Assembly: GCF_032362555.1 (NCBI RefSeq)
Contig: NC_083508.1
Coordinates: forward strand, 3,067,001 to 3,131,000
Origin: Amyelois transitella
Lineage: Eukaryota; Arthropoda; Insecta; Lepidoptera; Pyralidae
Direction: 5' to 3'
Length of the DNA stretch: 64,000 bases
Shown here: piece after piece, positions 26,751 to 38,100 of the stretch
Layout of the letters: each line of letters starts with the position of its first letter
Position numbering within the stretch: position 1 is the stretch's first letter
Notes under the pieces: model-generated
The model's input: the letters and a program-made list of their open reading frames with translations, nothing else
Database searches by the model: none
What the model was told of the DNA's origin: nothing
Position numbers and translations under genes: made by a program

Positions 26751-29099
26751 CACTCTCATCGCCACGTGGTACGCCGGCCACCCACAAAACTTCGAGTGCA
26801 GCCGGCCATTGTAGTATTTTGATTTTGTTTGGGCAAGCCATGTGGGCGGCCGGCGCCCCACAACTTTCTCGCCAAATCACAGCCGAATTGTCTAAGAACT
26901 ATTATTTTTATTACTTATTATGCACGCCATCAGTGTAATTAGGTCAGTTGGCCGCGCGCCGCCCACGTAGCCTGCAGGAAGAGAATTTCGCGCGCTTTTT
27001 TACCCCGCGCGCCGCGTTTTCAAAATGTCGGACTCGGAAAGTGATCCAGACTATCAACCATCGTATTCTTCGCAATCTGCATCATCTAGCGATGAAAGTT
27101 CGTCACATAGTGAAGAAGATGGGCGTCCAATTCAGCCGAGGGCTCCGACGCCGACGTCAAATTGGTATCAATCTGATGGATCTCGACAGAAGCAGTTCCC
27201 ACTGGACATTCAACCAGGTATCAATGTTCCGAACGATTGTGATTCAGAATTGAGTATATACCGACTGTTTCTTACTGAAGACGTGATGGACCTCATGGTG
27301 AATATGACTAATTGTTATGCTAATAAAACTTTAACACTTAATCGTGTCACACGCAATATGAGGCTATCAAAATGGACAGACTGTACTCCAGAAGAAATGC
27401 TGAAATTCCTCGGCCTTCTGATTTACATGGGACTAAAGAAATTACCTAGAATTAGTGACTATTGGAGTAAAAACATTCTTTACGAAAGCAAAGTATGTCG
27501 CCAGGTGATGAGCAGAAATAGATTCGAGTTGTTGCTCAGGTGTTGGCACTTCGAAGACACCATTTTCCTTGGACCTAGTCATGCTGATCGCCTCATAAGG
27601 ATAAGGCGGTTTCTGGAGCTGCTTACAAAAAATTTTCATAATGTGAAAACACCGGGTGAATATGTTACCATAGACGAAAGCATGGTAGCTTTTAGAGGAC
27701 GTATATCATTTATGCAATACATTCCTGGCAAACGCCACAAATACGGAATAAAACTTTTTAAGCTGTGTGACGATGATGGTTATGCGCTCGACATCATTGT
27801 GTACGAAGGAAAAACGGCAAATAGACAGGACAGTGTAGCCACAGACGTAGTGATGAAGCTATGCCAACCTTATTTGGGAGTTGGCAGAAGTGTGGTCACA
27901 GATAACTTTTACACCAGCGTTGATCTAGCAAAAAAGCTTTTGGATAACAATACTCATCTGATTGGCACTCTTCGCAAGAATAGGAAAGGGTTGCCGAAGA
28001 AAGTTATTCAGGAAAAGTTGAAGAAGGGTGAAATGATTGCAATGGAAAATAGTGACGGAATTCTCGTTCTCAAATGGAAAGACAAACGTGAAGTTTTTGC
28101 TTTGTCGACGAAGCACTCCATTGGCTTTGTTAGTTGCAAAAGCAAGAGGAATCCCAACAAGACAGTGTTGAAACACAAGTGTTCCATCGATTTATCTGAT
28201 CAATTGGCGAGTTACTCTAGTCCAGCTAGAAGAAATATTCGTTGGTTTCAGAAACTTGCTGTTGATCTACTGTTTTCTACTGCTGTCACAAATGCTTACA
28301 TCACCTATAAAAAACACAAGAATCTGCACAGCAAGACTTATACCATTACAAAATTTAGGGAGAACCTCTGTCTACAGATGCTGGGAATAAAGGACTCTAA
28401 TCCAGCAGAGAGCTCACTTCGGCAGCCAGAACATAAGTTCAGCAAGTCACTGCTCACAGACCACAGAAGCAGATTAGTTCGTCGTCGGTGCATTCATTGC
28501 TATGAAAAGCATAGATCCGCTGGTTTCTCAGCACTAGAAGCTAGGAATAAAACAAAAAAAGTAAACACTGTCTGTCTTAAGTGTCCGTCCCAGCCAAGCG
28601 TTTGCGCTGAATGCTATGGAGAAATTCATACGCAAATTACGAAAAGAATGTAATTTTTAGAATAAGTAACTTTTTTCATAATTTCATAACAATTTCATTA
28701 CAAATTTCCATTGATATGTGCTAAAATATATAAATATGTTTTTTGATTTGCACTTAATCTTGTTTCATTTCAAGTCTTTTAGTTTTCGTAAATAAAGCTC
28801 AAATTTCGCGGTTTTTTTTTTACTCATAAGTAATTAATCGATTTTCTTGAAAAAAACACTTTGGAGATCCTTATCACGCAAGCCAAAGGCAAAAAAAATA
28901 TATGAAATCGTAGGGTCGCAGCGGACCACACGGCCTGTTGGTAAAGTTTATACCGTGTCCCGCCGGCGTACCACGTGGCGTGCCTCAAAAGATGCTTAAG
29001 ATAGACCATGGCTTGGAGTATAAGACAGGACGTGGGGCGCGAGCAGCCCACGTGGCCAGGTAAAGTGGAAAAATTGTTTGTTTGGTGGCGATGAGAGTG
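26751..29099 (+). mobile_element. Complete piggyBac-like transposon
   Basis: The 2349-bp element is bounded by TTAA on both sides (26747-26750 and 29100-29103). The 15-bp terminal inverted repeats CACTCTCATCGCCAC are exact. A perfect 18-bp subterminal inverted repeat GCCACGTGGTACGCCGGC lies at 26761-26778, inverted at 28962-28979. An uninterrupted transposase gene sits between. TTAA duplication and short inverted ends are hallmarks of piggyBac. Perfect ends plus an open frame make an active or very young copy plausible. Confidence 0.95.
27025..28653 (+). CDS. piggyBac-like transposase
   Basis: A 542-aa DDE/D transposase, the expected length for this family. The N terminus is acidic and serine-rich (1-45). 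The DDE_Tnp_1_7-type core holds YVTIDESMVAF (Asp217), VVTDNFYTS (Asp293) and CSIDLSDQL (Asp389, Asp392), which fit the three catalytic aspartates of piggyBac. The C terminus is a cysteine-rich zinc-binding region (CIHCYEK, CLKC, CAECYGEIH), used in this family to bind the ends. The start ATG follows 'gttttcaaa', and AATAAA is at 28791 inside the element. No frameshift or stop is present. It is closer in style to PGBD-type elements than to the original cabbage looper piggyBac, judged from memory. Confidence 0.95.
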   Translation: MSDSESDPDYQPSYSSQSASSSDESSSHSEEDGRPIQPRAPTPTSNWYQSDGSRQKQFPLDIQPGINVPNDCDSELSIYRLFLTEDVMDLMVNMTNCYANKTLTLNRVTRNMRLSKWTDCTPEEMLKFLGLLIYMGLKKLPRISDYWSKNILYESKVCRQVMSRNRFELLLRCWHFEDTIFLGPSHADRLIRIRRFLELLTKNFHNVKTPGEYVTIDESMVAFRGRISFMQYIPGKRHKYGIKLFKLCDDDGYALDIIVYEGKTANRQDSVATDVVMKLCQPYLGVGRSVVTDNFYTSVDLAKKLLDNNTHLIGTLRKNRKGLPKKVIQEKLKKGEMIAMENSDGILVLKWKDKREVFALSTKHSIGFVSCKSKRNPNKTVLKHKCSIDLSDQLASYSSPARRNIRWFQKLAVDLLFSTAVTNAYITYKKHKNLHSKTYTITKFRENLCLQMLGIKDSNPAESSLRQPEHKFSKSLLTDHRSRLVRRRCIHCYEKHRSAGFSALEARNKTKKVNTVCLKCPSQPSVCAECYGEIHTQITKRM

Positions 29100-29458
29100 T
29101 TAAATTCTTATCTTATATATTATTAAATTCCTTAATCGACCCCCATTTTCTTTTTTTTTTGTATGGGTTGTTGACCCCTGACTAAACTTACCGCCATTTT
29201 TAAAAGTAATAGTGTAGACTGTGGTGTGATAACATACTCAAAGATAGAACACATAAATTATGTCTAGAACTAATTTGTAATCAGTAATCACTCATTCATA
29301 AATACTATTTATTAGAACATAACTAAACTACTAAAATAAAGCGGATATATTTTAAGCCATAAACTGGCAACATTTACTTTTTATTTGTGTTGGTAGCCCC
29401 AAAACATGATTGGTGAATGATTAGTGTGAATCTTTTTCGAGAACCAATCAAAAATCAC

Positions 29459-29623
29459 CAGGCACACAGTATAAAAATGTCGTCGATCTTGTAATTAATA
29501 TTGTAATTTAGCTTTATTTTCCGATTATTTACGCGGGCGTTATCATTTGGAGAAATAATTTCTGACGATTGTGTTCCCTAGTTAGTTTCATTCTCATTTC
29601 CTAAATAATATTCTTATCAAAAG
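29459..29623 (+). promoter_or_regulatory. Candidate promoter and noncoding first exon of SMIM14
   Basis: A TATAAAA at 29470 is followed by a sequence without ORF ending in a strong donor (CAAAAG|GTAAGT at 29624). The next acceptor is the SMIM14 coding exon at 29881. Exon linkage is inferred from splice sites only. Confidence 0.45.
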
Positions 29624-29882
29624 GTAAGTTTCTGTGCAAAAATTACTTTCTCTCTTGACAGATGGTCTACGTCTAATGTTTTTACCAATTTGTAAATAAT
29701 AACAAAGTTTTGGTACATTTGCATTATTATTTACATAATCAGCTGAGTTTGGCTACGTGTCGAAAGCCGGAGCTTCTTTTTTAAATAATTGTTTTGTGGA
29801 GACTAAAATAAGAACTAGATAATTATATTGGGTGTGCCATTAAAAACTGACGATTGATAGAACGTAATTTTTTTGTACAGAA

Positions 29883-32657
29883 ATGGGCGACGAAATGGAT
29901 CCTTGCGAATGCCTTTGGAACCATGAAATGGCCATGAGGCGCCTGATTTCTCTGGTAAGTTATCAGCTGACCTTGGCTCACTTAGTTATAAGAACTCTCC
30001 ACCTCAGCATGTGATAGCAATAGTCCACATGCACTTATCTTTGTCTTAGACAGATAACTACTACCTATATACTGCATTGTTAAACCTTTATTTTGTTAGT
30101 AAGTTAACCATTATTCTGGTGAAACCTATTAATGTTTTTAGATCCATTTATAAACAAATTACAAGAAAGCATTCCACAACAGCAATTCATACAATGCCAA
30201 ATAAGCAATGTGGATGAAAAACATGCAATTTTTTTGCAATGTTAGTTCAACATCCTATTGTTATTCTGTACCTTTTGTTATAGTTTGCTAAAGCCAATTA
30301 TGTATATTCTGTAATTGGTTGTTTTAAACATTTTTACTGCCTAACAATTATATAAAAAATCAAGCCAATTTTAAAAATATTTTTATATTGGATTAAATTG
30401 AAAACTGTCATATAGGAAGTTTGTTCTCAAATACCACTGCTTAACATATTTAAGTTAGTTTATCTTGTTGCAAATGCTAGAATCAGGAGAATGATAATTT
30501 CGCTTATATTAGATGAAAATGAAACATTATTTATATAGGTATTTGACATTAAGGTTTTTTGAAGAATGTTAGAGAGGATCATTATAAATCAATATTCCCT
30601 TGAGGGGTTTCCTAGATTAAATATGAGTTAAACCTTGTCTGATATGTTATCAGTATTTTGCAATAAATTCTGAACTAAATATGCTACTTATCTGAAACTG
30701 GAATGTTTATCAGCTACATACAGTGTTATGTGATATGTATTTACCATAAACACAAAAACATTATTGTTTTGACTGAAAATAATGATAGTAAATTAACCAC
30801 TTATACCTAGTAACAAATACAACTTGATGAGTTAAACCCTGAATTTGGTTTTAGGCTACTAGGTTAGTCTCAAATCCTAAATACGGCAAAGATATTAAAT
30901 AGAATATCTTTTTCATTTTCACAGCTTGTATATTTAGAATTTAGCTATAGGATTAAAAAGTATTTTTCTCCGTTAAAGTTTATTATCATCTTCTTGGTGT
31001 CAATTCCACTTATGTCCTCTTTTTATAGGTAGAAATATGGGTGCATCTGCAGCCATGATTCTGGAGCGGAGTCAGATTTTTACATGAAAAATAACTCCCA
31101 ACTGAATTTGGCAACACTAACCTTCATTTGTTTCCCTCACTGTATGAATATGGGTTATCATTTAAAGTTATATACAGTCACCTGGAAAAGTCCAACATAA
31201 CTTCTTTATAGCAAATGTTTCTAAAGTTTTATTAGGACTTTTACTGATAATTGTACAAACATAAGTCAGGAAGGAGTTAGTTGTTATCATCAACTTAGCA
31301 TGTTCATTAATAACCAATACATGTTATAAAAAATTCTTCCAGCTCCGTCAAGGGCAATCATACTGCACAGATAGTGAATGCCTAGAGCAGCTGCCAGGGC
31401 TGCCGGCTCCACAATCAGCCGGGAACAGCTTCCTCGTGATGTTCCTGATGATGGCCCTCGCCGTCGCCATGTACATGATGCGCCCGCAACGCAACCAGAT
31501 ACAGGATGTCACCAAACCGGACCGCAATCAGGTTTATTCAGTTTATATCTTTTGGCTACAGCTAATAGAAGATAAAATACTGAAATAGGAATCCACATTC
31601 AACTTGGTCATCTACTTTTTTTTACTATTTTATGTTGACTTGAATCCCAAATACTCTAAACTCTCACCTCTTGAAATAACAATAGTGCTAGATTGGTGTG
31701 TATTATTTTTGCATACAAAAACAACGTTATTTTTGTCTCTTATTTAATGATATTTCGCTGATCACATCATATTGTTGTGGATTAAATATCACAGCCACTC
31801 ATTATCGCAACGGATCTGTGGGATGTTATGGAAGATTTAAAAATATTTTCCCAAATCACCGACGAGTTGATTTGCGCCTTGCATTGTTTAATGTACTTTT
31901 AATTGCTTAAAATGTAATTTGTTTATAAACAGGAATGTAAATGCATGATATCAAAACTTGTTTACAGTAATTTAAATTGATAAAATTTTATGAAAGTTAT
32001 AGATACGTTCTTTTATTGCGTTCTTAGTGCAAGTTTACTTACAAGCAATGTATACCTACCGCAATTTGGCTATTAGCGGTATTACCAACGCAGCGGGGCT
32101 TGCGTGTTTTAATGAACGTAGCGCTTTTTATAAACAAGTAGACTATATTTTTTATAAACTATAGCTTTTTATAAACAAGTAGAATATACGACATCCCACG
32201 TCACTCTGAAAAAACTAAATTTTCATCATGACCTAACCGGGAATCGAACACAGGATCCTTTTGTCTCAAACAAAGCCTATAATGCAAGCCCTATAATGTT
32301 GCGCCACAGCGAGGCAAACATACATAAAACAGCAATCAAACAACCATAATGTTTGTTTGCCGACTACATAATTTATAACAAACTTTTGTAAGAAGAAACC
32401 GCCTCCAATCGATATCCTCTTTTCTTGAAGTCGGTCAAATTTCTGAAACCCCGGAAGTGTAACAAAAACTTTCCTGAAAACCGCATCAAAATCAGCTTTG
32501 CGAAATAATCTCGGATAAATATACATACAAACAGGTGAAACTGAGAACCAACTTCTTTTTGAAGACGGTTAAAAATGAGGCGAAATCGTATTTATAAATT
32601 AAAATGATTTGTTCCCAGGACCGTGACGGCGCCCCGCCCACTCCTCCGCGGATCTAA
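29883..32657 (+). CDS. SMIM14: Small integral membrane protein 14
   Basis: Coding exons are 29883-29954, 31343-31531 and 32619-32657, all phase 0 with GT..AG introns, giving 99 aa, the same length as I recall for human SMIM14. The conserved N-terminal region has DPCECLWNHEMAMRRLISL and QSYCTDSECLEQLPG, with paired cysteines. One membrane helix (FLVMFLMMALAVAMYMM) follows, then a short basic, proline-rich tail (PPTPPRI). The vertebrate protein is reported in the endoplasmic reticulum membrane and its function is poorly known. AATAAA is at 32710. The second intron holds a SINE and a LINE tail. Confidence 0.93.
32120..32318 (-). mobile_element. Diverged tRNA-derived SINE
   Basis: The minus strand has an A-box-like TGTGGCGCAAC and a B box TGTTCGATTCCC, then a decayed body. 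It is unlike family A in sequence. It lies in a SMIM14 intron, and the 3' boundary is approximate. Confidence 0.6.
32420..32578 (+). repeat. Non-LTR element 3' tail fragment
   Basis: The end 'gaaactgagaaccaacttct' then 'ttttgaagacggttaaaaat' is a 3' tail I know as widespread in Lepidoptera. It is truncated and noncoding. Confidence 0.55.
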
Positions 32658-32719
32658 TACACAGCCACACAACGGAGGTGCAAAGGATTCCAGTAAATTG
32701 TATTATAATAATAAAGTAT

Positions 32720-34345
32720 TACACGTTGCCCTGTTCGATACACTAAAGGGACGCAATTCTAAGACCTTGTATAGATATATATGTAAAACGTAAGTGGAGA
32801 TTATATTTTATCGATTGATAAAGGATCTGGTTCTCGCCAAAAGTTATATATTCCACTGAAATTTAATATGCGGCAAATTTATTGGTTGATATCTGATGTA
32901 TGTAGTTTTGTGTAAAGTCTAGTTAGACGAACCATTCCATTTCGACAGTATGTCCACTTGTCTGATGTAGGCCCATTCCATAGGATTCGAAATAATGTAA
33001 AACTTTAGTACTACTGAATGTGACGTGCTGTGTTTGAGAGAACAATGAGTTTTTCACATTGCGTCTATATTCAGAAAATGATTTGACAACTCTGCAGAAA
33101 ACTGCATGCGATGCAAGACGGCGACACATTCCTATAGTTTCAAGTACAATATGGCATTTGTTTTGTCTTATATTGTTGCGAATTCTATGTCTCCTTACAA
33201 TCCTCTGTGTGAGAGCTTTCTTCAAACATTAATTTAGAACTGGTGCTATAATTTTATACTTACATTTTGTGCGATCATTTGGATAGAGATGAATAGATCA
33301 TTTAGTATCTCTGAAGTATGTATAAAAATATCTCAAATTCATCACAAGTGCAATATAAATTAAATAACAGATCTGAATTGTAGCGTAAGAAAAATAAATA
33401 ATATTATGTCACAATATAGTAAGTATACTACTTATAATTTTATGATTCTCTTTTGTTCAACATAGCAAATCGCTGTGATCCTTTCTAGTTTAGTTGCAAG
33501 TTTATCATATTCATTTAAATTTTTTAAGTGCACTTATTTTTGCTTGTTTTCACCATGTTATAAGAAAGCGGTCAACTTTAAAATTAAATATTTGGTCCCA
33601 AAACCTAACAACATTAATTCATTGACCTGTTATGTGACCAGTCATTTGGTAACTATAATATCCGATAACTTTTTGTGATAAAAAGATTTGTTTACTATAA
33701 AATCCCCATTTTTGTTTTTTTTTTTTATTGACCGTGGATATTTATTAGTTTTAATTCCACATTTACTTTGGGTTGGGTTTTAAGCTATTTTCATCTCATT
33801 ATTATTTTTGGACACATCATACATTGTATGATATTTAAAACAAAATATTGTTGAATTATTTCTGGATCGATGTACTGAGGTCCATCATTTTTTGTCTAAA
33901 TACTTTGCCATCCTAATGGTTAATGTTAATTAACATTGATTATTCATCATTGGTTAGGTAAGGTAGAAGGTAAGTACTTACATATGGTTTATTAATCATG
34001 TGTACCTTCTCTCTCACCTCAGAGAAAAAGGGGAAAAAAACATATGGCAGCATGTGGCTTATCAATGATTGTGTATAATCTCAGGATGGCTAAACATTTT
34101 TGAAATTCTTTGATTGTTTTTTAAGAGAAATTCCAGCACAGTTTTAGTTATGTTGTATTAGGATGTTTAGTTTTATTTGCAAACAATAAATAACTGACAT
34201 GGATTCTTTTCATTATATAAAACAAATAAAAATGTATATAAAGTAATATGTACTTTTTATTTTTAAAATGCATTTGTTTGACGGTATATTTATAATGGTA
34301 GTTTAGGGGAAAGAAACATTCAAAAAACCTTTTTTTTTACCACAA
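32720..34345. other. Gene-free stretch after SMIM14
   Basis: AT-rich, with possible 3' UTR extension of SMIM14 (a further AATAAA near 34187). Open frames at 32923-33678 are short and featureless. Confidence 0.4.
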
Positions 34346-34349
34346 AATA

Positions 34350-34485
34350 CATACTATCACGTCTATATTCCTCGCGGGGTAGACAGTGCCAACAGTTCAG
34401 CTGTTTGGCTTAATGATAGAATTGAGATTCAAATAGTGGCAGGTTGCCAGCCCATCGCCTAAAGGAATCCCTAGTTTATAAACCT
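34350..34485 (-). repeat. Family B repeat copy, partial
   Basis: Contains 'tcctcgcggggtagacagtg' and 'attgagattcaaatagtggc' on the plus strand, so the element is reversed. It lacks the head. Confidence 0.85.
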
Positions 34486-34519
34486 ATATTGTGTAAAATA
34501 GGTATGGAAATGAAAATGG

Positions 34520-34780
34520 ACAAGAGGAGAGACCAAATCCAATCGCGTACTGGAAAAAGTGGATGAGTACAATTACTTAGGGCGCCAGTTTACATTGGGC
34601 AGAAATTCTATGAAGGCAGAAATAAGTCGTAGAATCCAACTGCTGGTCTGATGACATAAAGACCATGCCGGGGTAACCTGGGCCAGAAAACCCTTATATA
34701 AGATAAAACTAAGAATAAGATATTGGAAAGACATATGCCCAGCAGTGGGAGAAAGCAGCCCAGCAGCTTTGGACAAGTTT
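34520..34780 (+). mobile_element. RTE-like LINE fragment
   Basis: The frame at 34545-34650 reads EKVDEYNYLGRQFTLGR and then MKAEISRRIQ, typical of the stretch after the reverse transcriptase domain of RTE/BovB-like elements ('YLG' box). It is stopped and truncated on both sides. Confidence 0.65.
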
Positions 34781-35168
34781 AAGGTATTTTTACAATTAGT
34801 TAACTTTCTACTTGTAAATTAATTTCATGCGGTTTTTTATTGTAATATTTAGTATATTTCTTCCTCACCCTTCTAACAAGTGCGGCCTGAATAGTAATAA
34901 CTTGAACCATGGACACAAGAAAGTTCCAGAGTTAAATGTTTTAATATCTTCAAGAGACAAGTCCCTTTTTTAACCGTGCAAGCCTTTATCTTCTGCGCGT
35001 TTGACTTACCATATTTTAATTCCTTTTATTGAACTTAATTTTTAAAAAATATTTCCTATCTAACCTATAAATCCATGACGGTGGCAGTACAAAAATACTA
35101 AGAATTAGATATGGTACTTCATAATTAATTGTACGAGAGATCGCCTACAGGGAGGCGACGGGCTCTGA

Positions 35169-38100
35169 TCATGACTCTTGTATTCTATCCACTTCGCTTT
35201 TCACCTTTTTCAACAACTTGCTTATCTGTTTGTACTTCCCTGTTGAATTGGGGAGGTTCTCAAAGTTGATGACGTCACATATATCTTTGGCAAACTTGTC
35301 GTCAGTCGGTAACTTTACGTATGGGGACGCCACATTCATCACTGGGGTCCCGTACATTGTAGTTTTGACGTGTCCTGTCCTCAATTCCATTGTTGATTCC
35401 GAATCAGCATCAGATACAGAAACTGACGCCTTGTCTGAACTCGTGCGCGTGACATCATCCGAAGCCGAAGCAGAGAGTGACGCCTTGTCTGTACTCGTGC
35501 GCGTAACATCATCCGAAGCCGAAGCAAAGAGTGACGACTTGTCTGAACTCGTGCGCGTAACATCATCCGAAGCCGAAGCAAAGAGTGACGCCTTGTCTGA
35601 ACTCGTGCGCGTCACATCATCCGAAGCAAAGAGTGACGCCTTGTCTGAACTCGTGCGCGTAACATCATCCGAAGCAGCGACTGACGCCTTGTCTGAACTC
35701 GTGCGCGTAACATCATCCGAAGCAGCGACTGACGCCTTTTCTGAACTCGTGCGCATAACATCATCCGAAGCAGAGACTGACGCATTTTCTAAACTCGTGC
35801 GCGTAACATCATCCGATTTACTGACATTTGCAGTTCCTTTGTCACTTTCACTGCTAACGACTACAACTTTATTATCTGATTGTTGTTCAGTTTCCTGCGA
35901 GTCATCATATTCGGAATAATCTTCCATTTCTACGTCAGACCCAATCGGAGAAATGTCACCTTCTAGAGCGTCTAACAATTTTTGTTTCTTGTTTTCAAGG
36001 TCATTCAACGTCGGACTGCTGATATGGTATTTGTCATTTACATCGAGTTTCTGAAAACATAATTAGAAAATATAAAATATCGCCATGCCGTGTAGTTCCC
36101 GATACATTTTTAGAATACGATGGAGTGGCCATTTTTCTCCCGTGGAAGTTGTAAAAGGCGAAAGGCTTATAAACTCGTGATCCTACTTTAGGCAATGGGC
36201 TAGCAACCTGTCACTATTTGAATCTCGATACCATCATAAAGCCATACATAAATGAACGTGGCCTTTCAGTTTACGAGATCGTTAGCTCTGTCTATCCCGT
36301 AATGGATAAAGACGTGAGGAAATTTTACAAACATATAATGTAAAATTTCGCTAGACTTTTGTAGGTGGTAAAACGTAAAAACATTGTCCCTAAATCCTCA
36401 TATCTTAAACCTTTCCGAGAGCATTTGACCTGACCTGTCTCCAGAAAATTCCCAGGAAGCTTATTGAGGTTTATTGAGAGAGTTCAGTAACAGGAGTTCT
36501 TCTACTCAGTGAATTCTAATATCTATTAAGTATATCAAAATGATATTGTGCACACCGTAAGATCTTTGGGTCACATTACGAATTAACTCAATCATAGTAC
36601 CTAAAATCAAACCGCAACTGACTTACATCATCACTCAAGGAGTCATCAACCGTCACCAAGCTGACGTTCTGTTCTACGATGACCACGTCAGAATTGTCCG
36701 GGTCAGTCTTGTCGTCCACCGTGATGACGTCACTCTCCGGGGAGTGCGGCGGCGGCGGGGGAGGGGGCGGGGGCGGCCGCGGGGCTTCGGGCGGCGCCTC
36801 GTCCGGAAGCGGTGGATTCCACGGAAATACCGCTGTTTCTGGGAAACAGAAATATGGATAAAAATTATTGTATGGATGAGTTTAGAAATTTCCTCCTTGC
36901 TTTAGTCCCGGTTGCATCGTAACCACTCTGAAGTTGTAGTTAAAATATTTCCCAGGTATATTTTAAAAATCTTCAACAATTACCATACATTTTTGATATG
37001 CTTGGATCATTATCTAGCTAAATGTGGCACTTAAGTCTGTCTAACCCTTAGATAACGGATGAAGACGTTATGTGAGTGGGCGCGGGTCTATACATATAAT
37101 CTTGTACTCTTATGAGAACTACCAAATTTCTAAAAAAAAACTACTTTTTCAAAACTTACCGTCTCCGCTGTCCAGTTCCATCTCAGCCTGCCCTTCCTGA
37201 TTGGTGTTCAGAGAGGCTGACGGGAAGAAAGTCAGCTTCTTTCGTTTATACGCCATCATTGCATTTGGTGCTAGCTTTGCCAACATCACTATCTTGCTGT
37301 CCTGGTCTGACATTGGCGGCAGGTTGTATAAGTGTGCTTCCTGGTGAATGAACAGCGAAAATATTCACGATATTGTATAGGCATAATGATTTATTTTAAC
37401 TTGTTTTATACATATTTATACAAATATATACGGAACAAATTACACTGATTGATTAAGCCTCGCCACATTAGATTAAGTTCGAGACTTGTGTTACGAGATA
37501 CTAACTCAACGATACTATATTTTATAATAAATACTTATATAGATAAAACGTACAAGAGCCTGGCCAATCAGAAAAAGTTCTTTTCTCATCATGCCCTGGC
37601 CGGGATTTGAACCCGGGACCTCCGATGTCACAATCAAGCGTACCACCGCTGCGCCACAGAGGCCATTAATGTGATTGATTTAAAAAAAATCATTATTAAA
37701 AATTTAAATAGAGAAACGAATGTCATAGAAAACGTAAATTAAATACGCTATATAAATACCTCCTTGTACCGCGAACTGGCCTTTACATTAAAACCAGGGA
37801 AATCCAGGATCTTTTTGATGTCGAACTTGTCCTTAGTGCCGAGATCGCACAACTCTCCCTCTTCTTCCTCAGGGTCTTGGATAGCAGTGCCCTGAATTAT
37901 AGGTACATTAAAATTCTTGTAAAGGAAAAGATAATCTTTTTTATGAAAACATAGAATTTTCATTTTCCTATTAATAGAAGATGGTAAAAAATAATCTCAC
38001 ATAACTTTAACCTGTCCTGGGTCAAACCCAGCACATTTATAAGGAAGGACCTTTAGGACGATACATATGTCACATCTTTATTCCTAAAGGAGTACACAGA

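Noticed and set aside
35218-35919. 233-aa plus-strand open frame with SELVRVTSSEA repeats
   Set aside because: It is the exact antisense of the ZCCHC8 coding repeat; the repeat structure opens both strands. The minus strand has splice sites and family homology.
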